Positions 1 to 10,257 of a stretch of DNA of 64,000 nt are shown piece by piece; positions within the stretch are counted from its first letter, which is position 1; each line of letters begins with the position of its first letter. The position numbers and the translations under genes are program-made. The notes below the pieces were generated by a model. It saw only the letters and a program-made list of their open reading frames with translations. It had not been told where the DNA came from and made no database searches. Source of the stretch: Azolla caroliniana (Eukaryota > Polypodiophyta); NCBI GenBank assembly GCA_043228905.1, contig JBHGNT010000001.1, forward strand, positions 16,368,001 to 16,432,000, given 5' to 3'.

Positions 1-1375
1 GAGAGGCCCTGTTGTATGTATCCAAACGGTACAAGCCATTGCATAATGTACCGGACATCACGATAACATCGCCATTGCTATAATCGTGAACCATGCACTT
101 ATCATCAACAAAATGTACATGAAGTCTGGCTTTGGGAATCAAAGGAACCGAAATTAAGTTCTTCTTGATACCGGGCACATACAATACATTCTTTAAGATG
201 ACAACACCTCCATTTGCAGCCGAAAGCTCAATTTCTCCTACTCCAATGATAGGATAAGAGGCATCTTTCAAGGATGCAAAGAAACTTTTGCATGAAGTAA
301 TGTGCTTTGAAGCGCCACTATCAAAGAACCAATCCGAATCAATCTCACTTACAACCATATATTTAGAGTGCAATGATGCGTCATAATGATATGTAACAAC
401 ACATGCCCAATAATCTTGGGCCATGTTGGCCTCATCACTCTTTGCACTTGAAACATTTTCAGAAATGGTCATGCCGGATTCCTTCTTCTTCTCATTGCGC
501 TTAACAAGCTTTCTACACTCTTCAATCGTATGGCCAACCTTTCGACAATATTTGCATCTCTTCTTCTTTTGCAAATCACCATCATTAGAGGAATAAGTGA
601 AAGAGGGAGGTTGAGGCTTTGGTTTTGAAGAACCAAAAGCTGAACCATGCTTGCTTTTTCCTTTTTGTGAGATAGCAAGTGCTTGTGTTCCCTCTATCAA
701 ACCACTTCTATTCACTCTAGATTGTTCTTCTTGCAAAAGAAGAGACACAACCTCATCAAATGCATACATATCGGTATTCCCTTTTGCAACCAAACGAATA
801 GTAGTAGCAAAGCTTTGAAAAGATTCGGGTAATCCTTTCAACAACGTAGAGACAAGTGATGTATTCAAAATGATTTCATCAATGTTTGCCAATTGCTCTT
901 TCAAATCTTTGATGCGTGTCACATACACATCTACCGACTCATTTTCAGCCATATATACATCCTCAAGTTGCTTTCTCAAATATGCAAAATGTGATTCATT
1001 ACGCACGGCATACAACGAAGCAAGAGTGTTCCATGCTTGTTTGGACGTAGAGCATGACCGAATATGTGGAACTATATGACGCTTCACAGAAAGTGCAATC
1101 AATGCATGAGCTTGAGCATCTTTTCCATCCCATCTAAGTTGCTCTTGTGTGGGTGGCATAGATGAAGTCACTGTGCTCGAAGATGAACCTGTATCTGTGA
1201 CAGTAGACTGTGAAGTAGTAGGACCGGCGGGGCGCCGATCTACATCTACCACTATGTTCCATAGTTGTTTGGCAACAAGAACATGTTTCATCATGTAGGA
1301 CCACATTGGATAGTTAGTCCCATCAAGCTTATCTTCAGGTTGAAGCATGCCAAACAAGTCACCGTTGTTTGCCAT
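1..1375 (-). CDS. Ty1/copia gag-protease polyprotein, 5' part (CopA), runs off window
   Basis: The minus strand is open without a stop from the ATG at 1373-1375 to base 1 (458 codons), so this is a partial gag-pol frame. Gag binds retrotransposon RNA and forms the particle; the protease matures it. The start opens with a typical copia gag N-terminus (LDGTNYPMWSYMMKHVL), followed by the UBN2-type gag body. A CCHC zinc knuckle, CKYCRKVGHTIEEC, lies near 520-565, and the aspartic protease site WFFDSGASKHIT near 310-345 is intact. The start of the GAG-pre-integrase region (GLYRLDTYNRAS) reaches the window edge. An LTR and primer site lie upstream on the same strand. With no lesion in 1.37 kb this is among the least decayed coding copies here, but the RT and integrase are not visible. 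Confidence 0.93.
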   Translation of the reverse strand, partial: MANNGDLFGMLQPEDKLDGTNYPMWSYMMKHVLVAKQLWNIVVDVDRRPAGPTTSQSTVTDTGSSSSTVTSSMPPTQEQLRWDGKDAQAHALIALSVKRHIVPHIRSCSTSKQAWNTLASLYAVRNESHFAYLRKQLEDVYMAENESVDVYVTRIKDLKEQLANIDEIILNTSLVSTLLKGLPESFQSFATTIRLVAKGNTDMYAFDEVVSLLLQEEQSRVNRSGLIEGTQALAISQKGKSKHGSAFGSSKPKPQPPSFTYSSNDGDLQKKKRCKYCRKVGHTIEECRKLVKRNEKKKESGMTISENVSSAKSDEANMAQDYWACVVTYHYDASLHSKYMVVSEIDSDWFFDSGASKHITSCKSFFASLKDASYPIIGVGEIELSAANGGVVILKNVLYVPGIKKNLISVPLIPKARLHVHFVDDKCMVHDYSNGDVIVMSGTLCNGLYRLDTYNRAS

Positions 1376-1648
1376 TTTACCAAAGAACAAGAAAGTGGCA
1401 AAATCTTACCTCAACAAAATCTAAAATGAGTGCTGAAAATGCAGCTCACAAACTATCACATGGATGGCGATTTTGACTACATGAACGGCTTTGAAATGGG
1501 GGTAAAACAACAAGGTACCTACTGAAAATGAGCTCCAAGTGCTGAAATACACTTCTCTATATTAGGAAGTTGATTTGCATAGTAAAAAGTGCGTGCGTGC
1601 CGCGATGCCACGATGCGGACAACCGAAGATGGAGAGGATGAAGAACTT
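1376..1648 (-). other. Untranslated leader of CopA
   Basis: About 270 bases between the primer binding site and the gag ATG of CopA. Short frames here show no known domain. It is taken as the 5' leader (packaging region by analogy with other LTR elements). Confidence 0.6.
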
Positions 1649-1662
1649 GGCTCGGATACCAC
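1649..1662 (-). promoter_or_regulatory. Primer binding site of CopA
   Basis: On the minus strand the sequence is GTGGTATCCGAGCC, directly after the LTR end. It differs by about one base from TGGTATCAGAGC, the plant initiator-Met tRNA primer site used by most copia elements. It fixes the LTR boundary and the orientation. Confidence 0.85.
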
Positions 1663-1915
1663 TGTTGGGTATGTGAGGAAGAGTGAGAAACACACAAGAA
1701 GCTCAAACAAAGAAGCACTCACACAAGGAAGACAATGGCTGGAATAACTCTCTCTATTGATGAATTATACAAAAACTAATAGGAGCTGAAATATATATCC
1801 CCAAGTACTAAGTACCACCACATATGAGTGACTCATGTATGTGGTAACATGGGGAAAAAACCTCTAGCCAGCACTAGAGTAAAAAGTGCCCATGTATAGG
1901 GAAAAATGGTTCACA
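1663..1915 (-). repeat. 5' LTR of CopA (about 253 bp)
   Basis: The inner end (TGTTGGG on the plus strand) abuts the primer site. The outer end is placed at ...TTCACA, giving TG...CA ends on the minus strand. An AT-rich TATA-like stretch (GATATATATTTCAG, minus) lies near 1775-1795. The second LTR is outside the window, so the outer boundary is a best guess from the CA terminus. Confidence 0.65.
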
Positions 1916-2209
1916 TCAAAGCTACTCGAGGAACACGTAAGTGTAACACTCCTTTGGTCCCAGTGACATTGTTAGTTCCATGAATTTCTTGAAAGTGTAA
2001 AGAAAAAAAGTGCAAAATTTAATAGGAAAAAAATCAATTGTAGTTATTAGGGTTAGGGTTTTGTGTAAAATTAACTATTTTATAAAATACACTTACCATC
2101 GGATTTAGTGGGGAATACATGGTGGTAAAACATCTATAGCCATTGTATGTGGCTACTTTTTTCTTATGGTTTGATGGTGGCCTAGAATACTTCTCAACCG
2201 ATTTTAGGA

Positions 2210-2940
2210 TCTATTGGAAGAGAACGAGATTCACTATGAAATCTCTTGCTAAATCACACCCATAAAATGGTGTTGCTGAGCAGACGAATTGCAGGATTCA
2301 TGAGATGGCTAGAGTTATGTTGCAAGAGAAGAACATGAAAAAAATATACAAGACAAAGCCAACAATCACAATTGTGTATCTCATCAATTAGTCCATGATT
2401 GAGGGTGTCTACAACATGAACCATCATGAGAAGTATTTTTTCAGGAGAAAGCGATACTTTTTGCGTGTGACGGTTTTTGGTAGCATCACACACATGTATG
2501 TACCCAACAAGAAGAGGAGAAAACTATATCCAAAGTCAAAGAAGAGAATCCTCATTGAGTACAATGACTTCTAAATCTGGTCCATTTTTTCTCTTTTTCT
2601 CTTTCCTATGCTTGCAACAATGAAACGGTGCCACTTGCATCAAATGGATGTGAAGATTAAAATGTTCCTCTAAGGCGAGCTTGATGAGGAAGTTTGCATT
2701 ATTCAACCAACTAGTTTTGAATTTAGCAAACATTCGAATGCAATTTGCTTATTTAAGAAGCCACTCTATAGATTGAAGCAAGTCCTGAGAGTGTGGCATT
2801 CCAAGATGCATAGTATCTTTACAACATTCGCTTTCAAATGTCAAAATCTGACAACTCATTGTATATCCAAAGCAATCCCAAAATCTCATTCTTCATTATC
2901 TTGTGTGTTGACGACATTGTCATCCAAGTCTGATTAAGAT
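2210..2940 (+). pseudogene. Decayed Ty1/copia integrase and reverse transcriptase fragment
   Basis: Frame-by-frame reading of the plus strand shows copia integrase C-terminal core near 2259-2573 (NGVAEQTNCRIHEMARVML, later HMYVPNKKRRKLYPKSKKR) with an in-frame TAG. From about 2600 come mid-RT blocks: CHLHQMDVKIKMFL with a stop, LYRLKQ, and the active-site block CVDDIVIQV (YVDD in live copies). The N-terminal part of RT between these blocks is missing. Many frameshifts and stops make this an old remnant. It ends exactly where the fold-back at 2931-3012 begins. Confidence 0.85.
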
Positions 2941-3012
2941 ACCAAAGATAGAAAAGGTGCTATCTAGAGAGTTCAAGATATTGCACCTTTTCTGTCTTTG
3001 GTATCCTAATCA
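2931..3012. repeat. Near-perfect inverted repeat (fold-back)
   Basis: Left arm 2931-2964 begins TGATTAAGATACCAAAGATA; the right arm 2977-3012 is its reverse complement with few mismatches, around a 12-base spacer. The arms pair over about 34 bases. It lies at the end of the copia RT remnant and has no coding role I can see. Confidence 0.85.
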
Positions 3013-3539
3013 GAAAGAGGAAGAAGACGCGGAAGCTCTACGGCTTTGAAAGGTGAAAGAGCTCGAAGAGGAGTCTCAATCAAGAGAGTGAGATATCAAC
3101 ATCGTGAAGAGGAAACGAAGTCGTTGATCATTGGGTCTATTCATCAAACTCAAGGATTTCCCCCCGTTTTATGCTCCACTCAATTCTTTATTCCATTCTC
3201 TTTCCCCTTTCTTTGTGAACTATCTCTTGCAAATAAAAACCTGTTGTAACTTGAAAAACCTTATTTTATAAAAGGCATTCATGCTTTGTGATCAAGTGTT
3301 GTTTTCTTTTAGCCAACGCTATTCCAATATTTGTGTGTTAGCTGTACTCTCATGTGTTTGTTCGTCTTGTGAGTTGGGGTTGATTTGGGCTTGCCCATGC
3401 ACCTCTCCTTTTCACAAAGGCATTCAAACATTTGTGCCTTGTGTGTAAGCCTCCCTCTTGTGACTTGGATTCCTTCCGGTTGAGAACCCCGGTGGTTCCA
3501 TCTTACAATCCACACTCACTGGAGGACTTGTTTTTGACA
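3013..3539 (+). repeat. LTR remnant of the TGTCG-type Ty3/gypsy group
   Basis: The 3' end (about 3492-3539) aligns by eye with the U5 ends of the TRG1 LTR: CCCCGGTGGTTCC, then about 35 bases later TTTTTGACA, where other copies have TTTTTCACGACA. A TATA-like TTTTATAAAAGG lies near 3262-3273. The 5' limit is unclear. Short open frames here (3046-3249, 3432-3665) match nothing I recognise. Confidence 0.5.
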
Positions 3540-3796
3540 ACACTCTCCCTCCTCTCATCCTTCACAAAAACAAAACTTCACTTACTTTTTTTCTCTTCGT
3601 CTTTTTCCACTCCTATTATTCCTACATGCATTACTATACTAGTTCACACTTGCCAAATAAAATAACCACTACCCCCTCCGCATCTTCCTGTTACCAATAT
3701 TCCACTTCCTAGTCAAATGCATGAGGCAATTTTTTTGTCTTTTCACACTCACCCACAACTATAAGAAGCATGTCACCTAAGTGGCAGTGTGTCCGT
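3540..3796. other. Unassigned pyrimidine-rich spacer
   Basis: C/T-rich sequence between the LTR remnant and the left end of Gy1. No gene or repeat recognised. Its last four bases, CCGT (3793-3796), match the four bases after Gy1 and may be the target duplication. Confidence 0.5.
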
Positions 3797-4458
3797 TGTC
3801 GTGGAGAAAACCATCCCTAGGCGGAAACCGGGTATAACGTGCGTAAACCGGCCCTTACACATGGGCACAAATTTTGTTGAATAGTACATAGATAGGTACA
3901 AGTCGGCTGAGGTGAAATCCTAGGTAGCACGCATTCATTAGGGAGAAATCGAGGCGTATCCCTGTCCGAAAGGATAGGGAATAAACATGATGTAACAGGT
4001 GGTAACGACCTCCCTCCTTGGGCTATAAAAGAGAGGGAGAGGTATTGTAAAAGGATGGCGTTTTGTGGAGGACGAAGTGCTGCCGAACTAGAACCAAGCT
4101 CTTCTCCTCTATCTTCTCCATAGTCGCTCTGTGCAGGTTTTCGGGAGGCTGACTCTGCTCCGCGGAACGCTCGAGTGCTTCGGGCAGAGTCTCCATCTCG
4201 CGTTCTGTGTGTGTGTGTGCATGCGTCAAAGCCTATCACTCGCCGGCTTGCCGGTTGTAACCCCTTGATTTATATATACACATACATTCATTCTATCTCC
4301 ATTGTTCGGAGTTAGTTGCAACTCCTGTGAATCTGGGTGTCTGTGCGTGTGCGGAGTACATTGGTAGTTTCCTTCCCCTCTTCTCATTCGGTTATCGCTC
4401 GGTCCAAGGCCCCCATGGTTCCGCCTCATTCTCCACGCACGCGCATAACAACGCGACA
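3797..4458 (+). repeat. 5' LTR of Gy1 (662 bp)
   Basis: Starts TGTCGTGG and ends GCGACA, so the termini are inverted. The TATA box GCTATAAAAGAGAGGG lies near 4021-4036. U5 carries the box CCAAGGCCCCCATGGTTCC near 4403-4421, shared with other LTRs in this window. From 3849 onward it matches 10258-10868 closely. Confidence 0.93.
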
Positions 4459-4462
4459 TATT

Positions 4463-4480
4463 TGGTGAACCCGACGTGAA
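4463..4480 (+). promoter_or_regulatory. Primer binding site of Gy1
   Basis: TGGTGAACCCGACGTGAA starts four bases after the LTR end. The same 18 bases occur as the primer site of TRG1 (50734-50751, minus), linking the two families. I do not assign the tRNA. Confidence 0.85.
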
Positions 4481-4502
4481 CAGGCGGCAGAGGAATAGAA
4501 AG

Positions 4503-5470
4503 ATGAGAGGGTCAGATCTTGTAGAGGCCATGGCTTCGGCTGTGGATCAGATAGTGAGTGCGCGTGAAGGCACAGGTGCCCTCGATAGGGCTATTGAAGC
4601 AGTCGTCGGCACGGTAGGCCGGTTTGGTGGGAAGGACGCCACGAGCTATTTGGAGGCTTACCGAGCCGAAATGGTGATGAGGGACATCCCGGAGGACAGG
4701 CGACTAGCCGGATTCCCTCAGGTGGCGATGCTAGGCATCCACACGGAGGTGCTTGAGGTGGGGCTGAGAGTCGGACATGGGAAGAGTTTGAAGGTTGGCT
4801 CTTTGAAAAATATGGGCTTGATGATGCACTTCGACTATCGAAGCAGGACTTCATGGGATGGGTGGAGACCCCCGAGAAGGGGAGAAATGCGTCGGTGCTC
4901 CTTCGGGAATTTGAAGAATGCTTCGCGCGTCTTTCGGCGCTGGATCGGACTGTACTGGACACAACTCATGTCCTATTGTTCGTTAAATCGGTGGACGTGA
5001 GGGACCGGGAGCAAGTGGGCCTCCTGCTAGAGACCAACGACGGGCTGACGGCCGACTGGGCCGTGGTGAAGAGGGTCTACGGCCGTTTCGACAAACGACG
5101 AGATTGGGTCGATAAAGGCTCCGCGGGGGCAAGCTTTGCTGCGGCAAGGAAGCTTGAGGTACCCCCACCGACGCGAAGGGAGGAGACCCAAGACTGGCTC
5201 GAGACCAGCTTGACTTCGACCAGCATGGTCAAAGGCTCGTCCGGAGGAGTGGCTTTGGAGGAGCTGACACAGATGGTGAGGGACCTCCTGATTGCACAAG
5301 CACAGAGGGACGGCGGCGAACAAGTCCGTGACCGGGGGCCTCCGGCTGGGAACTGGTGCTTGTGGTGCGACGCGGTCGGCCACGCCCGAAAGGACTGCGG
5401 GGACTTTGCCGAAGCGATGAGAGCTAATGTGGTGTACCTATGGAACAATCGGGTGCACGCTAGCGAGACC
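4503..5470 (+). pseudogene. Gy1 gag
   Basis: Gag forms the virus-like particle. The frame can open at ATG 4503 (an upstream GTG at 4476 sits inside the primer site). Reading shifts near 4765, after which the gag body continues (WEEFEGWLFEKYGLDDAL, then ADWAVVKRVYGRFDKR). It ends in a zinc knuckle, CLWCDAVGHARKDC, near 5357-5398. The conserved ADW-VVKR block is also in the gag of TRG1 (49113-49453), which shows common descent. The in-frame TGA at 5471 looks like a CGA codon hit by C-to-T change, because the same frame continues downstream. Confidence 0.88.
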
Positions 5471-7411
5471 TGAAGGGCCCTAGATCTGAATGTCGGACAA
5501 GGGGGTATGAAACGGGTGATGGAAGAAGCGGAGGCTCGCCACGCGGAGACCGTCCACTACTCGGAGTCGGCTGGAATCCAGGTCGGAAGTGATGAAGTCC
5601 GGAAGACTAAGGAAGCCGGATTCTAGTCGTTGATGCTGGAAGGCCTCGCCGGCGTATGGCTGAGGGAAGAGGAAGTGGACCATGCGGAAAGACGGGTCCG
5701 GGAGGCAATCGGGTGGAGTGACCCGGTCGAAGAGAAGACGGGCTTTGTTGAAGGCACTTGCCAAAACTACGAGGCTCTGGTGGGGGACAAGCGTGTGGGT
5801 AAGACCGGAGGGGCTGGACCCTCACAATGGTATGAGACCCGGTTCGGGCAAAAGCAGAATGATGCCGGTGCGACTGGCACACCGGATAAAGCCAAGAGGG
5901 TCAGGTACCGATTGAGCACGGAGATTGAGAGGACCACGGACCTGCGAAAGGTCCTCGAGGAACGTATCCTCGACAACAAAGTGGAGCTGTCACTAAGGGA
6001 AGTGCTCGGAATCGCCAAGAAGGAGTTCCACGACTCCATCGTGGACTTGGTGAAGCGGAAAAGGCTTTCGACAAAGCCGGAGCCGGAGAAGCCGACGAAG
6101 GTATGAACGACGCACCTAGAAGACATGGCTCTAGAAGACGAGTTGGCGGAGAGCCACTATTCAAGGCCACATTGGGCCAGAGCAACCACGGAGACCCCCG
6201 TTAGGATCAGAGATGTTCAGGAGCCGGTGGTGGCGTTGGTGGACCACGGTTCGGAAATCAACTTGATGTCCATGGACTTCTACAAGAAGGGGAAGTGGCC
6301 GATCAACACCAAGCACGGGTGGAAAATACGGGCAACAACGCACGCCACGAAAGAGTTGCATGGAGCCCGAATGTAAGAGTGAAAATCGGCGATGTCGAGA
6401 TCGATCAACACTTCTTCATGCAGGAGACGTCCTCGCATCCGGTTATACTCGGGGAACCGTACATCACGACGGCATGGATGGAGACAAAGGTGCTGAACAA
6501 CAGTTTGGCATATGCACAAGTCAAGAGCTAGGACGGGCGTCACTCAGTCTAGTTCATGACGGTGCGACTGAACCATGAGCGTAACCGTGAGACCCTCGGT
6601 GGCGAAAACCGAGAGGATTTTTAGAGAGGGCTATCAAGGCGTGGGGCCACGATAGTCCGGACACCCCGGAAAAACCCCACAGATGTACTATAGGCAAAAA
6701 GACCTGTACCATAGGTAGGAAATGTTGGTTCTCTGATAGCGGAGGTTGTACAATAGCCGGCGTAGTTGGCTGGGAAAAGAAGCGGGCGGAGGAGCAACTT
6801 CGGGCATGCGGAGTCCTTGGCCCTGAAGAGGAAATCAACGGAGCCGTGGAGGCGATCTCTTTCGACGACACCTTAGGGAAGTTACGGGAGGTGTTCGGAG
6901 AAGGCCTTAATGGGGACCGGACGATTCCGGTAAGTTCGGAAAAGATGTACGACGTCATCGCCGACTTCGGTAATGGACTCGAGTCGGATCAGACGGCCCG
7001 AGTGGATACGAAGTACAAGATTGTGGATCGGAAGGTGAGGCCAGTCGCGGCACCCTTGCCGGAGGGCAGTGAGTTATGGATAAAGGGGGTCGCGTCGGAC
7101 CCAAGTTTACGAGATTCGGCCAGCATAGGAGACATGTTCACCGACATAACGCGACGGGAGTTGAAGATCGGTGGGGGTGGCTTTCTACTGCCGGCGGAAG
7201 AGGACCGGTTTCGGAGAATGATTGGGAGGCACGAGAAGGCTTTCACATTCTCACTGGAGGAGATCGGGTGCGTAGACTCGACCATTGTGGAACCAATGGT
7301 GATCTTCACGGTACCGCATGTGCCGTGGAATCTCAAACTGATTCCGGTACCCAGAGCTCACATCCCGAAGCTGATGGTACTGCTGAAACAGAAGGTGGAG
7401 ATGGGCATCCT
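5471..7411 (+). pseudogene. Gy1 linker block, protease and N-terminal pol
   Basis: The gag frame continues through TGA (5471), TAG (5624) and TGA (6104). Around 5900-6090 is a charged block (TDLRKVLEERILDNKVEL, then VLGIAKKEFHDSIVDLVKR) of unknown function just before the protease. The protease follows: ALVDHGSEINLM (about 6233-6268), with DHG where DSG or DTG is usual, and VILGEPYI near 6439-6465. A one-base shift lies near 6362-6372. From 6846 the RT leader is open to the insertion point of the solo LTR at 7411. Protease function is doubtful because of the altered active-site triplet and the shift. Confidence 0.78.
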
Positions 7412-7871
7412 TGTTACTCCTAGGTTCGGACAACAACCTAACACAGGGTGTCCACTTAAGACACTTCACCAAAGGGTGGTACGGTAGAATGACTTACGAC
7501 ACAACGCTTAATTAGACCTTAATCGATTACTTAAGAATACACCATTAACACGCGTAAGATATACAATAAGCACAGAACAATAATCAACACTGAAAGATTA
7601 AGGCAATAAGTTCTATTAATTATCCACTCTCGATTACATTGTAACCGGGCCTTTATATAAGTCTCTGGTGCAAAATACAAAACGGTGCCAACCGGCACCT
7701 TTTCGGGATCGGTCCGGATTTGGATCGGCATACCGATTCCTGTCCGTCCGTCCACATCTTCTCATATATTACTATATATTTTAAGACTACTAATTACAAC
7801 AGTTCCCGAATAAACTATTCCTTTCACACTCTGGTTTGGATCTCCTTAAGCCTTCTGGCCAGCTGGTAACA
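7412..7871 (-). repeat. Solo LTR of the Gy3 family (460 bp) inside Gy1 pol
   Basis: Plus-strand ends are TGTTACTCC...GGTAACA. The flanks are identical 5-base duplications ATCCT (7407-7411 and 7872-7876). The body aligns with the Gy3 LTRs (CTAACACAGGGTGTC, ACTTCACCAAAGGGTG, ACACGCGTAAGATAT, CGGTCCGGAT...). Removing it with one duplication joins the RT frame of Gy1 perfectly. No internal Gy3 sequence is present, so it arose by LTR-LTR recombination or an equivalent process. Confidence 0.93.
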
Positions 7872-10257
7872 ATCCTCGAATTGTCGAGTGCCCCATATAC
7901 TCGAATCGGTGGTTTACCGTGCCAAAGAAGAATGGCATGTTGTGCTTTATTCAAGACTTGCAGCCGGTCAACAAGGTGACAATTCGGAACGCAGGAATCA
8001 GATCGACCATAGACGAGTTCGCGGAGGCCTTCGCCGGAAGGTCGATTTACTCAGTTGGTGATCTGTACTCGGGGTACGATCAGTTCCAACTAGCGGTGGA
8101 GAGCAGGGACATTACGACAATGCAGACTCCTCCCGGCCTAATGTGGATGTGTACCCTCCTGCAAGGAGGGACGAACTCGGTAGCCCACATGGTGAACGCA
8201 ATGAACAAAGTGCTGAGGGATTGTATCCCGGGCATCAGCATGCCATTCTTAGATGACATCCCGGTCAAAGGATGCCTGGTGGAGGAAAAGGACGAGACAA
8301 TTGGACCGGCCGGATGTCGGAAATTCGTGGCGGCTCACGTCGATGACCGTGAGAAGGTATTGCAAAGACTAGAAGGCGCGAGGCTCACCTTCTCCGGGGA
8401 AAAATCGGCCTTCGGGCAATCAGAGATCATGGTCGTCGGACACCTATGCGGGCCATACGATCGGAAACCGTCTCCGGCCAAGGTGGAGGCCATCTCCGCG
8501 ATGAAGCAAGACTGCAATTCGGTTACGGAGGTTCGGAGATTCCTGGGAGCATGTGCGTTCTACCATATCTGGATCCCGCATTACGCCCACGTTGCGGAGC
8601 CGCTCTATGGGTTGCTAAAGAAAGGGCGTAAATTCGAGTGGAGAGACGAGCATACGGAGTCGGTCTGGAACATGAAAGAAGCACTTGCCGCGGCACCGGC
8701 GCTCCGAAAGACTATCTACGGCAAAGACACTCTGATTTATGTGACCGTAGACACGAGTCCCACCGGGATCGGATGGGTGATCAACCAAGAGGATGACAAT
8801 GGCGCGAGGTTCCCCATCCAGTTCGGCGCGAAAGTCCTCAGTGAGAGACAATGAGGATACGCCCAGGATAAACGCAAACTCTAGGGTATCGTTTCGGCGG
8901 TCAAGGCCGATAAAGACTACTTGATCGGGATGGAGGTGATAATCGAGACGGACTGCCTGCCGATTCTCGGCATGGTTTCCGGATGTGCGACGCCGGACCT
9001 GGCAATGCTCAAGTGGATAGCGTACATCAAGTCCCTGAATCTGGAAATATGACACATTTCCGGAAGGACAATGCCATGGCCGACATGCTTTCGAGAGCGA
9101 GGTTCGATGACGAGGACGACATGGTTTCGGAGGACGAGGAAGTCGGCGTGGAGTTCTTCGAGGCGGCTTACGTAACAACAAGAAAGGGGAGCACTCCGGC
9201 ACTTAACAAATTCAACGAGAGCAAGTACGACGGGGAGTGGCTCCAAATCGGCGGGTTCCTAAAGACAATGACACCGGACGCGGCGTGGACGAAGGAAGAG
9301 ACCAACCTGATTCAGAAGAAAGCGTACCTATTCTTCCTACGGGACAGGAGCATATGGAAGCACCCGAAGAAGAGAAACGGCATCCCGCTCTGAGTGGTGG
9401 CAAAGAAAGAGGAACATGAAGAATTGTTGACAGCATACTACAAGAGCCCCTGGGCTGGACACCGCGGGACATGGGCCACATTCGAGAAGCTGAAGGGGAA
9501 GTACTGGTGGTCGGGGCTATACCGGGACGTGCATCGGTTCGTGATGACTTGCGAAATCTGTCAGGTGCACTCCATAGTCCGACATTGGGACGAGCTTCAC
9601 TCGACCTACCCTCCGACCGTCCACTTTAAGTGGATGGTGGATCTGGTGATGATGCTGATGGGGGTAGGGCAGATGCAGTATCTGGTGCTGGCTCGGGCGG
9701 ACCTGACGAACCAGGTGGAAGGCTGAGCGTTGCAGAACAAAACGACCGCGGCCGTGTGCCGATTCCTGATTGAAGAAGTGGTATGCCGGTACGAGTGCGT
9801 AGGTAAGATCGTGGCCGACCCCGGAGAATTGGAAGCGCAAGAGGCAGAAGATTTGTTTGACCGGCTAGGGATTAAACTCTCGCTCACCACAGCGTACAAT
9901 CCGGAGGCTAACGGGAAGGTGGAATGCGGACACGAGCCGATCATCAAAGCGTTAGTACGTGCGTGTGGAGGTCAAGTCGGGAACTGGCCGCGGCTCTTAC
10001 CCTATGCGTTGTGGGCGGACCGAACTACGCACAGTTCAGTAACCGGGTTCATGCCGGTAGAGCTAATGTATGGGCAGAAGCCGATCATGCCAACGGAGCA
10101 GACAATCTCCTCATGGGCCATGGTAGACTGGAAAGACGAGATGAGCCGGGAGGAGCTGTTAGCAGCATGGATTCGGCAGCTGGAGCGAAGACCGAAGGAC
10201 GTGGAATGAGTCGCGGAGAAGCTACGGGTGGCGAGGGTAAAGAACAAAGGACGGTTC
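7872..10257 (+). pseudogene. Gy1 reverse transcriptase, RNase H and integrase
   Basis: Continues the interrupted RT: WFTVPKKNG, the first catalytic Asp in YSVGDLYSGYDQF, and FLDDIPVKG (about 8243-8265) as the YxDD equivalent. RNase H has VTVDTSPTGIG (about 8738-8771) and DNAMADMLSRARF. Integrase shows an H...H...CEIC finger (9406-9560), then a D,D,E core read as MVDLVMM, ADPGEL and GKVECGH. In-frame stops fall at 8852 (TGA), 8882 (TAG), 9391 (TGA), 9724 (TGA) and 10207 (TGA), all explainable by one transition from Arg or Trp codons. The frame runs on to about 10257, where it meets the truncated LTR. Confidence 0.9.

Noticed and set aside
3817-4531. Minus-strand frames in the Gy1 5' LTR (140 and 101 codons)
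   Set aside because: They lie in an LTR with TATA box and U5 on the opposite strand; the equivalent frame in the 3' LTR is only partly kept (98 codons at 10085-10381).
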